DNA of 33,534 bases from DASVAL01 sp035649575 (GTDB taxonomy: Bacteria; Planctomycetota; UBA1135; UBA2386). The notes beneath the pieces were generated by a model that saw nothing but the letters and a program-made list of their open reading frames with translations, made no database searches and was not told where the DNA came from. The position numbers and the translations under genes are program-made. This document shows, in pieces, positions 1 through 6,745 of this stretch; position 1 is the first letter of the stretch; each line of letters opens with the position of its first letter. Where the stretch lies: NCBI GenBank assembly GCA_035649575.1, contig DASRJH010000283.1:1-33534 (forward strand), read 5' to 3'.

Positions 1-142
1 CCTCGGCAGCGACGACACGCACCAGCGGCGCGCCGGCGGGCGCCAGCACGGCGCGGCTCGGGACCACCCATTGGTGGGCGCCCTGGGTCCTCGGCGCTGC
101 CGCCAGCACGAACAGGATCGGGAGGAAGAACGCGTCTCTCAT
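1..142 (-). CDS. N-terminus of an exported protein, cut by the window edge
   Basis: An open frame starts with ATG at 142 and runs off the left edge, giving 47 residues. It is preceded by a good ribosome binding site (GAGAGGTGAC directly before ATG). The first ~20 residues form a signal peptide (MRDAFFLPILFVLAAAP...). The mature start, about AHQWVVPSRAVLAPAG, is a weak match to the start of DUF4198-type periplasmic proteins, which often begin AH-x-x-W/F-x-x-PS; this is a suggestion only. The gene is divergent from the membrane-protein gene beginning at 331, so 143-330 should hold both promoters. Export is fairly sure; function is not known. Confidence 0.6.
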   Translation of the reverse strand, partial: MRDAFFLPILFVLAAAPRTQGAHQWVVPSRAVLAPAGAPLVRVVAAE

Positions 143-330
143 GTCACCTCTCAGTAGGGACAGTAGACGCGCGAAACAGCCCTTCGACCGTAAGCGACGC
201 GTAAGTGGCTCGCGCCAGGCAGGGCGAGCGGCCATCGGCACGAACATCGGAACCGCCATGGCAACGCTTCCACGACCAGCGGCTTGACGGTTCCGGACCG
301 GCGTCTACTTTGGTGCGCAAAGCCACTGCC

Positions 331-951
331 ATGGAACTGCGCGACGCCATCGACCAGATCACGACCATCCGCACCCAACTCGCCGCGACCGAACGGCTGC
401 GCAGCTTGCGCGCGCTGCCCGTCGCCTTTTCGGGCCTGCTCGCCGTGCTCGCTGCGCTCGTGCAGGCGCGCTACATCGACGACCCTCTGCGCGTGCCGCA
501 TCAGTATCTCGTGCTCTGGGTCGGCTCGGCCCTGGTCAGCGGCATCGCGGCCGGCGCCGTCGTGGTGCGGCGCGCCCGGCGATTCCCGTCGGCTCTCAGC
601 GTCGCGAACGCACGCCTCGCGGCCATGCAGTTCGCGCCGTGTCTCGTCGTGGGCGCCATCGTGACCTGGTTCGTGGCCGATCGTCTGCCACAGCAGCTCT
701 GGCTGCTGCCGGGGTTGTGGCAGCTGCTGTTCGGCCTCGGCAACCTCGCGGCCCACCGCCTGCTGCCCGCGCCGGCCCTGGCGGTCGGAGTCATGTTCCT
801 CGCTTCGGGCACGTGCTGTCTGTGGTTCGGCGACCGCGCGCTCGATCCATGGGCGATGGGTCTGCCATTCGCGGCCGGCCAGCTCGCGCTCGCATCGATC
901 CTGTGGTGGCACCTCGAACGCACCGAAGTCGGCGCGGAGGCACGCTCATGA
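331..951 (+). CDS. Small multi-pass membrane protein paired with a winged-helix regulator
   Basis: 206 residues. After a short amphipathic N-terminus (MELRDAIDQITTIRTQ) there are about five or six hydrophobic segments (roughly residues 30-46, 60-80, 105-125, 130-145, 150-168, 175-195), so it should be an inner-membrane protein. The frame is open upstream to 205, but those codons do not look like protein, and 331 gives a start typical of this kind of protein. Its last codon overlaps the start of the next gene (ATGA), so the two are translationally coupled. Pairs of a small membrane protein and a one-domain winged-helix regulator are common in planctomycetes and acidobacteria. The function of the membrane partner is not known to me. 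Confidence 0.75.
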   Translation: MELRDAIDQITTIRTQLAATERLRSLRALPVAFSGLLAVLAALVQARYIDDPLRVPHQYLVLWVGSALVSGIAAGAVVVRRARRFPSALSVANARLAAMQFAPCLVVGAIVTWFVADRLPQQLWLLPGLWQLLFGLGNLAAHRLLPAPALAVGVMFLASGTCCLWFGDRALDPWAMGLPFAAGQLALASILWWHLERTEVGAEARS

Positions 952-1337
952 GCGACAAGAAGACGGTCGCGGACGGTCGTTATGCCTACGAGGGTCTCGA
1001 CCGCGTGCTGCACGAGAAGGCCCGCCTCGGCATCGTGACCTCGCTCGCCGCGCGCGTCGACGGCATCCTGTTCACGGACCTGAAGGCGCTGTGCAACCTG
1101 ACCGACGGCAATCTGTCGCGCCACCTCACGGTGCTGCAGGAAGCCGGCATCGTCGAGATCCACAAGGGCTTTCGCGGGCGACGGCCGCAGACGCTGTGCC
1201 GGCTCACGGACTCGGGCCGCAAGCGTTATCTCGACTACATCGCCGTACTCGAGTCCGTGCTCGCGGACGCCGTCGATGCCTCGAAGGCCACACGCAAGAC
1301 GCGTCGCGTGTTGCCCGAGGGCTTCAGTCCGGCGTGA
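948..1337 (+). CDS. Winged-helix transcriptional regulator (MarR/ArsR-like, HTH_34 type)
   Basis: 129 residues, almost entirely one winged helix-turn-helix domain. The central part (about residues 20-95) shows the recognition pattern LCNLTDGNLSRHLTVLQEAG followed by a basic wing (KGFRGRRPQTLCRLTDSG), as in the PF13601-type 'transcriptional regulator' family. No ligand-binding domain is present, so it probably acts as a small dimeric DNA-binding protein. The start codon overlaps the stop of the membrane-protein gene (ATGA), which argues for one mRNA and related roles, for example the regulator controlling its own operon. The basic C-terminal tail (KATRKTRR) may add DNA contacts. Confidence 0.85.
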   Translation: MSDKKTVADGRYAYEGLDRVLHEKARLGIVTSLAARVDGILFTDLKALCNLTDGNLSRHLTVLQEAGIVEIHKGFRGRRPQTLCRLTDSGRKRYLDYIAVLESVLADAVDASKATRKTRRVLPEGFSPA

Positions 1338-1345
1338 TCAGCACG

Positions 1346-1367
1346 GCGCCCCGCCTTCGCGGGGCGC
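1346..1367. terminator. Perfect hairpin between convergent genes, likely bidirectional terminator
   Basis: GCGCCCCGC (1346-1354) and GCGGGGCGC (1359-1367) form a perfect 9-bp stem with a CTTC loop. It sits in the 41-base gap between the regulator ending at 1337 (+) and the selenolipoprotein gene ending at 1379 (-). No U-tract follows on either strand, so efficiency is uncertain. Confidence 0.55.
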
Positions 1368-1378
1368 GTGGTGGCGCG

Positions 1379-1657
1379 TCACTTCTTGCGCGCCGGTTCC
1401 CCGCCTGCCTTCAAGCCGGCGAGGATCTTGTCGGTGTCGGTCACGCTGGCGTCGTAGGACACGACGATGTCGGTCTTGCCGGCCTCGATCTCGGCTCCAG
1501 TCACGCCAGGCACCTTGTCGAGGGCGCCACGCACGGTGGCGACACACCCCGCTCAGGTGGGAGTCTTGTCGAGAACGAGCTGGACTTCGGTGGCGTTCGG
1601 GTTGGTCGCACAGCCAGCGAGCAGGAGCGACAACAGCGCAGGGACTGCAAGTCTCAC
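1379..1657 (-). CDS. Selenocysteine-containing HMA-domain lipoprotein (UxxC), second of a tandem pair
   Basis: 92 residues if the in-frame TGA at 1553-1555 (codon 35) is read as selenocysteine. GTG start at 1657; its GTG overlaps the stop of the upstream paralogue. Residues 1-16 are a lipoprotein signal with lipobox LLLAGC (lipid Cys16). After a ~18-residue linker comes an HMA/MerP-like fold: U35-A-G-C38 at the metal-site position, then VATVRGALDKVPGV and a C-terminal betaalphabeta part ending in ...GLKAGGEPARKK, stop TGA at 1379-1381. Apart from the lipid Cys, Sec35 and Cys38 are the only chalcogen side chains of the mature protein. Seen: frame continuity, the lipobox and similarity to the upstream gene on both sides of the TGA. 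Known: HMA domains bind soft metals through CxxC. Inferred: Sec insertion, and a role in binding or reducing metals (Hg, Cu, Ag or similar) at the membrane surface. Alternative: a pseudogene with a nonsense codon, unlikely because the neighbour carries TGA at the same aligned position. Confidence 0.8.
1519..1555 (-). promoter_or_regulatory. SECIS-like hairpin directly after the in-frame TGA (second gene)
   Basis: On the minus-strand RNA, CGCCAC (1541-1536) pairs with GUGGCG (1530-1525), closing the 5-base loop CGUGC (1535-1531). A shorter lower helix can form between GAG (1554-1552, overlapping the UGA) and CUC (1522-1520), with one bulged C. The apical GU lies at +19/+20 after the UGA. Bacterial SECIS elements sit within about 40 bases 3' of the UGA and show a GU in the apical loop, as here. 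Folding was done by eye. Confidence 0.65.
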
Positions 1658-1965
1658 GACTTCACCTTCGCATTCTTCTCACCCTTCGCTACGAGCAACT
1701 TGACGATCTCGTCGGGCTTGATCTTGGTGTTGTCGTAGTTGACGGTGAAATCCTTGTCGCCAGCCTTGATCGCGATCTCACCGACTCCGGGGACCTTCTC
1801 GAGGGCACCACGCACGGTGGTGACACATTGCCCTCAAACGTCCTTGCCGAGTTCCATCACTACCTTGGCATTGGTGGTCGTCGGGGCAACCGGAGCCGCG
1901 GATGACTCCTTGCTGCACGCGACCAGGAAAAGGGCAGCAGCGCCCGTGACAATCAATCGGTTCAT
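1654..1965 (-). CDS. Selenocysteine-containing HMA-domain lipoprotein (UxxC), first of a tandem pair
   Basis: 103 residues if TGA at 1834-1836 (codon 44) is selenocysteine. ATG at 1965 is preceded by a purine-rich GAAGAGAAGACC. Lipoprotein signal MNRLIVTGAAALFLVAC gives lipid Cys17; a Ser/Ala/Pro/Thr-rich linker follows (SKESSAAPVAPTTTNA). The HMA-like domain begins at about residue 33: KVVMELGKDV, then U44-G-Q-C47, VTTVRGALEKVPGV, two further beta strands and a helix (KPDEIVKLLVAKG), and a Lys-rich tail; stop TGA at 1654-1656. In ordinary HMA/MerP domains the same spot reads C-x-x-C followed by a helix with V..AL..V.GV, so the TGA replaces exactly the first ligand cysteine. Likely an outer-face membrane-anchored soft-metal-binding or thiol/selenol redox protein. 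The stop overlaps the next gene's GTG, so the two copies should be made together. A promoter may lie in the 103-base gap to the gene ending at 2069, or transcription may run through. Confidence 0.83.
1800..1836 (-). promoter_or_regulatory. SECIS-like hairpin directly after the in-frame TGA (first gene)
   Basis: Minus-strand RNA: GAGGGCA (1835-1829, starting inside the UGA codon) pairs perfectly with UGCCCUC (1807-1801), extendable by a U-G pair (1836/1800). Above it CCAC (1820-1817) pairs with GUGG (1811-1808) closing loop CGUGC (1816-1812), with an 8-base bulge on the 5' side. The apical GU is at +19/+20 from the UGA, the same distance and same loop as in the paralogue. This fits the bacterial SECIS model (stem-loop just 3' of UGA, GU in the apical loop). 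By-eye fold only. Confidence 0.7.
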
Positions 1966-2068
1966 GGTCTTCTCTTCGAAAAGAAAGCACCGCGGGGAAT
2001 CCGAGGCGCCCGAAGATCCTACGTAGTCGGCGGCCGCAGCAAACCCCCGATTCCAGGTAAAGCCCCGA

Positions 2069-2935
2069 TCACAGGTTCTTGAGCCGCTGCTGGATGTCGG
2101 CCACGAGTTTCTCGTAGTTCGGCTTCCCCTCGAGCTCGCGCAGCAGAGCCTGGAAGTCGCTACGTGCACGAACGCTATCGCCGAGGTGCTGCGCGATGAT
2201 CGCTGCCGTCCAACGTGCGTTGATGCGTTGGTCCGGCGTGGCGCCCGTACTGCGCGCGGCGGCCTCGGCGTTGGCAAGGGCTCGCGAGGCGTCCTGCTGG
2301 GCCAGGCAGGTCCACGCAAGCTGATTTGCCGCAGCGACACCGGCCCTGCTCCCGATGCCCTGCGAGTCGATCACCGATTGCAGCGTCTTGTGCGAAGCGG
2401 CCAGCGACGCTTCGGTGCCCTGGTTCCGGTAGTGGATCCCGAGTTCCATCATCACTTCCGTACGCCTCTCGGGAGTCAGAGGTCGGCGCAACAGCTCCTC
2501 GAGTCGACGTACGCCGTCCTCGGCGTTGCCGGTCTTCATGGCTTCGCGTGAGCTGTTCAAGAGCGCATCGTCCGAGAGCGCCTCGAGCTTCTTCTGCTCG
2601 ACCTGCTCCATCGCGCGCAGCAACGCGTCGGCGTCGACAGCCATCGAGGGTTCCTCGCCGGCCGCAACACGCGCCGGTGCCGCGAGCACGGCATCGATCT
2701 TCGCGTCGAGCGCGCGCAGGCGCTCGGCCAACTCGTCGAGGCGCGTGACGATCGGAGCGAGGTCGGTGCCTGAGGCCCCTGCGGGCGAGCTCGGCCAATC
2801 GCGCGCCTCGGTCACCGGTGCTGATGGATCCGATGCAGGCGCGGGCGCCGGCGCTGCTTGCCTTGCCATCATGAACGCGAACACGACGATGGCGCCGCCG
2901 GCGGCGCCGAGCACGGCGCAGTGCACGTTGTTCAT
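2069..2935 (-). CDS. Membrane-anchored helical protein with TPR-like repeats
   Basis: 288 residues. A single N-terminal hydrophobic helix (about residues 7-25, GAAGGAIVVFAFMMARQAA) is followed by an Ala/Pro-rich linker. Next is a predicted coiled coil (about 60-85, IVTRLDELAERLRALDAKID), and then a mostly helical region (about 105-285) with the spacing and Ala/Leu pattern of degenerate TPR repeats, e.g. ALANAEAAARSTGATPDQRI. It is most likely anchored in the inner membrane with the helical domain acting as a protein-binding scaffold. It lies 55 bases downstream of the amidohydrolase gene and 103 bases upstream of the selenolipoprotein pair, all on one strand, so co-transcription is possible. 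No catalytic motif was seen; specific function unknown. Confidence 0.7.
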   Translation of the reverse strand: MNNVHCAVLGAAGGAIVVFAFMMARQAAPAPAPASDPSAPVTEARDWPSSPAGASGTDLAPIVTRLDELAERLRALDAKIDAVLAAPARVAAGEEPSMAVDADALLRAMEQVEQKKLEALSDDALLNSSREAMKTGNAEDGVRRLEELLRRPLTPERRTEVMMELGIHYRNQGTEASLAASHKTLQSVIDSQGIGSRAGVAAANQLAWTCLAQQDASRALANAEAAARSTGATPDQRINARWTAAIIAQHLGDSVRARSDFQALLRELEGKPNYEKLVADIQQRLKNL

Positions 2936-2990
2936 CGCCGGAACGATACCCGGATCGCAACGACCCTGCAGGTGACGCAGCCCCGGTGGC

Positions 2991-4232
2991 TCACGGCCGC
3001 CATTGCCGTCCCCATCGCACGGCGGTCACCTTCCGCAGGTTCGCCGGGTCCTGCAGCGGATCGGCCGACAACACGACGAGACCCGGGCGCGCGCCCTTGT
3101 CGATGCGGCCGAGGTCGGCGCGCCCGAGCACCTTTGCCGCCGTCGCGGTCGCCGCCGCGAGCGCCTGGACCGGCGTCATGCCGAACTCCACCATCAGCTC
3201 GACCTCGCGCGCGTTCTCTCCATGCGTGAACACGCCCGCATCGCTGCCGCAGGCGATCGCGACGCCGGCCGCGAGCGCGCGCTGGAACGCCACGCGCGCC
3301 GGATTGAGCCGATCCACGGCGGCGCCGCGCCGGCCCGCGTAGCGCAGCACCGCTTCGTTCGCCGCGAGACACGGACAGAGCACGACGCCCTTCTGCACCA
3401 TGAGCTGCAGCGTCGCTTCGCTGGCGCCGCTGCCGTGTTCGATCGTGCGCACGCCGGCCAGCACCGAGCGGCGCATGCCTTCGTCGGTGGTCGCATGCGC
3501 GGCGACGGCGAGCCCCGCGCTCGCCGCTTCCTCGCACGCCGCCGCGAGCTCTTCTTGCGTGTAGGTCGGAGTCGCCGGTGCGCCCGGTGCACGCCGATAG
3601 TCGGCGTAGACCTTGATCCACTGTGCGCCGGCGGCGATCTGCTCGCGCACCGCGCGGCGGATGCCGTCGGCCCCGTCGGCGACCTGCGCGCCCTTCGGCG
3701 TCGCCGCGGCCGCGAGATTGGGCCCGTAACAACCCGTCGCGACCAGCGCGCGCGTGGTCGGGATCACGAGCGGCCCAGCGACGATGCCCGCGGCGATCGC
3801 ATCGCGCAGCGCCACGTCGGCGAGGCCGGCGCCCTCGGTGCCGAGATCGCGCACGACGACCCACCCCGCGAGCAGCGTCGCCGCGGCGTGCTTCGTCGCG
3901 CGCATCGAACGCAGCTCGAGCGATTCCTGCAGCACCTGGTGGTCCCAGCTCGCCTCGTCGTACGGGTGCAGCAGCATGTGCGTGTGCAGGTCGATCAGCC
4001 CCGGAATCACGAAGGCGTCGCCGAGCTCGCGATCGCACTTCTCGCCGGCTCGCGGCTCGCGCACGTCGCGGATCTCGTCGCCGTCGAGCTCGATCACGGC
4101 TTCGCGGAACGACGCTCCGTCGGCCGCGAGCACGTGCGTGCTGTGCACCGTGAGCGGCGCCTGTGGCAGGCTCGCTGCTGCGAGCAGCGTGAACGGAAGG
4201 ATCTGCGAACACACTGCCGCCGTGTAGGTCAT
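2991..4232 (-). CDS. Exported metal-dependent amidohydrolase (imidazolonepropionase/prolidase-like)
   Basis: 413 residues with an N-terminal signal-like segment (about 1-24). The amidohydrolase TIM barrel is complete: metal ligands HxH in GLIDLHTHM (His83, His85), Lys207 in QWIKVYAD (likely the carboxylated bridging lysine), His246 in VAAHATTD, His266 in RTIEHGS and Asp331 in IACGSDAG. This set is typical of the imidazolonepropionase-like / Xaa-Pro dipeptidase-like amidohydrolases, which hydrolyse C-N bonds in small amides, cyclic imides or dipeptides. The actual substrate cannot be told from sequence. It is divergent from the Rpn-type nuclease gene at 4401 and may head the transcript that continues into the TPR-like protein. 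A second, only distantly similar enzyme of the class lies at 31633-33030. Confidence 0.85.
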   Translation of the reverse strand: MTYTAAVCSQILPFTLLAAASLPQAPLTVHSTHVLAADGASFREAVIELDGDEIRDVREPRAGEKCDRELGDAFVIPGLIDLHTHMLLHPYDEASWDHQVLQESLELRSMRATKHAAATLLAGWVVVRDLGTEGAGLADVALRDAIAAGIVAGPLVIPTTRALVATGCYGPNLAAAATPKGAQVADGADGIRRAVREQIAAGAQWIKVYADYRRAPGAPATPTYTQEELAAACEEAASAGLAVAAHATTDEGMRRSVLAGVRTIEHGSGASEATLQLMVQKGVVLCPCLAANEAVLRYAGRRGAAVDRLNPARVAFQRALAAGVAIACGSDAGVFTHGENAREVELMVEFGMTPVQALAAATATAAKVLGRADLGRIDKGARPGLVVLSADPLQDPANLRKVTAVRWGRQWRP

Positions 4233-4400
4233 GCGCCCATGATCGCGATCGGTACGCGGTCGGCGCCAGCTTGCCTTCGCGAAGCCGCGGCGCCGTTCGA
4301 GCCGGCCACGAGCCGGACCTTCGCCCTCTCCTGGCTGCCGTCCCCTTCTTCCTGGATTTCATGCCGACTCTGCGCCTGGCCAATCCACTGCAGAAGACGC

Positions 4401-5375
4401 GTGGCAACTCCGCACGACGATCTGTTCCACTTCACCTTCCAGCACGTGCGTCACGCCGCAGGTTGGATGCAGTCCGTACTCCTCGCACCGCTGGCGGACG
4501 CCATCGACTGGTCGACCCTCACCCCGGCTCCCGAGAAGCTGCAGCGCGCCACGCTGCGGCACCAGATCACCGACCTCGTGTTCTCGGCCGAGCTCGCCGC
4601 GACCAAGGCGACGCTGTGGCTCCTCGCCGAACACAAGAGCTTCCGCGACGCCGACGTCGAGTCCCAGCTGCTGCGCTACGTCGTGCACCTCGCCGATCGC
4701 GCGCCGCGTCCGGGCATGCGCACCCCGATCCCGGTCGTGCCGATCGTGCTCTACCACGGGGACAAGCCGTTCGCGGGGGCCAACCCGGGCCGGCGAGGAC
4801 CGAGCAGCTCTGAGGGAGCTGTTGCGCTTGCCGCGCTGCAACCGCACCTGCCGTTCCTGGTCGACGACCTGAGCCAACAGGGCGAAGCGGAGCTGCGCCG
4901 CCCGGGTCTGACGGCGCTGGCGCAGGTGGTATTGCTGTGCCTGCGCTTCCTGCGCGGCCTCGATGCACCCGAGGCGCTGCAGGCCCTCGACCGCTGGGCC
5001 GAGCTGCTGCGCGCAGTCGACCGCGACGCTGGGCCGCCCGTGGGCAGCGACGCCATCACCACGCTGGGGTGGTATGTTCTGCGGGTCACCGAGATTCCCG
5101 CTCGCGACCTCCACGCGGCATCCGAACGCATCCTGCAACGACCAGAAGCAACGATCATGAGCACCGCCGAGAAGCTGAAACGCGAAGGAATCCTCGAAGG
5201 CGAGGCACGCGGCCGCGCCGAAACCGTGCTGCTCCTGTTGGGGAAGCGTTTTGGGCCGACGCCGGCGGCCACCGTCGAACGGATCCGTTCCGCGACCACT
5301 GCCGAACTCGAGTGCTGGGCGACACGCATCCTCGACGCGACGACCCTCGCCGAAGTCTTCGGCGATCCGAGCTGA
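4401..5375 (+). CDS. Rpn-family PD-(D/E)XK nuclease (putative transposase-related, PF04754 type)
   Basis: 324 residues from the GTG at 4401, which gives the family's usual start (ATPHDDLFHFTFQHVRHA). The nuclease core is visible near the N-terminus: Asp58 in HQITDLVF and Glu77-x-Lys79 in LLAEHKSF, the PD-(D/E)XK signature; then PIPVVPIVLYHGDKPF, which is also typical of the family. The C-terminus has the common helical tail with ...KREGILEGEARGRAETVL.... Rpn proteins (RpnA-E of E. coli) promote recA-independent recombination by DNA cleavage and spread like mobile genes, though this one has no visible terminal repeats. The frame is open far upstream, but the upstream part is antisense to the amidohydrolase gene and is not real. 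Confident on family; cellular role uncertain. Confidence 0.85.
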   Translation: MATPHDDLFHFTFQHVRHAAGWMQSVLLAPLADAIDWSTLTPAPEKLQRATLRHQITDLVFSAELAATKATLWLLAEHKSFRDADVESQLLRYVVHLADRAPRPGMRTPIPVVPIVLYHGDKPFAGANPGRRGPSSSEGAVALAALQPHLPFLVDDLSQQGEAELRRPGLTALAQVVLLCLRFLRGLDAPEALQALDRWAELLRAVDRDAGPPVGSDAITTLGWYVLRVTEIPARDLHAASERILQRPEATIMSTAEKLKREGILEGEARGRAETVLLLLGKRFGPTPAATVERIRSATTAELECWATRILDATTLAEVFGDPS

Positions 5376-5380
5376 GCAGC

Positions 5381-5399
5381 GGCGCGCCTTCGCCGCGCC
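5381..5399. terminator. Hairpin between convergent genes
   Basis: GGCGCG (5381-5386) and CGCGCC (5394-5399) form a 6-bp GC-only stem with a CCTTCGC loop. It lies in the 54-base gap between the convergent Rpn-type nuclease gene and the oxidoreductase gene. No T-run; a modest terminator candidate. Confidence 0.4.
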
Positions 5400-5429
5400 A
5401 GCCGCGAACACGATCGTGACACCAGTTCT

Positions 5430-6710
5430 CTACCCGGGCTTCTTCTGCCCCGGCATCGGCACTGGATCGACGGGCAGCGGTCCGAACTCGTAGCTCGCCG
5501 GCCCCCATTTCTCGTCGCTGTTCAACGCCTGCTCCCAGGTCACTTCCTTGCCCGAGTAGGTCGCCATGCGGCCCATGATCGCGGTCAGCGTGCTCTCGGC
5601 GACCATGCGACCTTCGTTGAACGGCTTGCCGGCGCGGATCGAGGCGAAGAAGTCGTCGTGTTCGCTCTGATACGGATCGTTGTTCTTGCCCGACCAGGTC
5701 CACTCGTTCTCTCCCGCGATGCGCCAGCGGCTCTGGTTGTCCATGTGCGCCTCGCCGTGCGTGCCGTAGACGTGTTCGCTGATGTCGTTGAGGCAGCCGT
5801 CGATCTGCCGGCACTCGGAGAAGCACCAGGCACCACTCTCGTAGAGGTACTGCACCGCGTGGTGGTCGAAGATGTGGCCGAACTTCGGATCGGTGCGCAC
5901 CTGGCGGCCGCCCATGCCGCGCGCCTTCTGCGGATGCGCTTGCAGCGCCCAGTTGATCACGTCGAGGTTGTGCACGTGCTGTTCGACGATGTGGTCACCC
6001 GACAGCCACGTGAAGTAGAGCCAGTTGCGCAGCTGCCACTCCATGTCGCTCCACTGCGGCTCGCGATCGCGGTGCCAGAGGCCGCCCTGGTTCCACGAGC
6101 AGCGCGCGAACAGGATCCTGCCCAGCGCACCGCCGTGGATCTGCTTCATGATCTCGACGTAGCCGTTCTGGTGGTGCCGCTGCAGACCGCTGCAGACCGA
6201 CAGCCCGAGCTGCTGCGCTTTTTCGACGGCGGCGAGCACACGGCGCACGCCGGGCCCGTCGACGGCGACGGGTTTCTCGAAGAACACGTGCTTCTTCGCG
6301 GCGACCGCGGCTTCGAAGTGCTGCGGGCGGAAATGCGGCGGCGTCGCGATCACGACGACGTCGCAGTCCGACGCGAAGACGCCCTGGAAAGCGTCGGGCC
6401 CGACGAAGCGGCGCTCCTTCGCCACCTCGACGCGGCCCTTGAAGGCCGGGTTCTCGGCGAGGTCCTTGACGCAGTCCTCGAGGCGGTCGACGAACATGTC
6501 GGCGATCGCGACGAGTCGCGTCGAGCCCTTCGTGCTCAGCGCCTGGCCGATCGCGCCTTTGCCGCGGCCGCCGCAGCCGATGAGGCCGATCTTGAGTTCG
6601 TCGCCGCCCTGACCCTGCGCAAGGGGCCCAGCGGTCAGGGTCTTGGTGAGGCTTGCGGCCGTCGCGGCCACCGCCGTGGAGTGCAGGAACGAGCGTCGAG
6701 TCGTGGTCAT
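5430..6710 (-). CDS. Tat-exported Gfo/Idh/MocA-family NAD(P)-dependent oxidoreductase
   Basis: 426 residues. Start ATG at 6710 yields a twin-arginine signal (MTTTRRSFLHSTAVAATAAS), so the folded enzyme is predicted to be exported with its cofactor. The Rossmann fold follows with KIGLIGCGGRGKGAIG (dinucleotide-binding glycine loop) and the family's EKPVAVDGPGVRRVL motif, in which the Lys is catalytic. The C-terminal half is the Gfo/Idh/MocA alpha/beta substrate domain. Planctomycetes carry many such Tat-exported sugar/cyclitol dehydrogenase-like proteins; the substrate here is not evident. It lies 35 bases downstream of the FGE-like lipoprotein gene, very probably in one operon. The open frame extends upstream to 7199, but that part overlaps the FGE-like gene and is antiparallel in quality to protein. 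Confidence 0.92.
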   Translation of the reverse strand: MTTTRRSFLHSTAVAATAASLTKTLTAGPLAQGQGGDELKIGLIGCGGRGKGAIGQALSTKGSTRLVAIADMFVDRLEDCVKDLAENPAFKGRVEVAKERRFVGPDAFQGVFASDCDVVVIATPPHFRPQHFEAAVAAKKHVFFEKPVAVDGPGVRRVLAAVEKAQQLGLSVCSGLQRHHQNGYVEIMKQIHGGALGRILFARCSWNQGGLWHRDREPQWSDMEWQLRNWLYFTWLSGDHIVEQHVHNLDVINWALQAHPQKARGMGGRQVRTDPKFGHIFDHHAVQYLYESGAWCFSECRQIDGCLNDISEHVYGTHGEAHMDNQSRWRIAGENEWTWSGKNNDPYQSEHDDFFASIRAGKPFNEGRMVAESTLTAIMGRMATYSGKEVTWEQALNSDEKWGPASYEFGPLPVDPVPMPGQKKPG

Positions 6711-6745
6711 GGGTGGAGGCTCCGGGGGGATGGGAGATACGGGTG

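Noticed and set aside
1379..1965. Reading the two TGA-containing genes as pseudogenes or as sequencing errors
   Set aside because: Both carry TGA at the same ligand position, both continue as conserved HMA protein to a proper stop, and both have a hairpin with the same loop at the same distance. TGA is used as a normal stop by these and most other genes here, so genome-wide reassignment is also unlikely.
4401..5375. Rpn-type nuclease considered as part of an intact transposon
   Set aside because: No terminal inverted repeats, target duplication or accessory genes are visible; the gene stands alone between ordinary neighbours.
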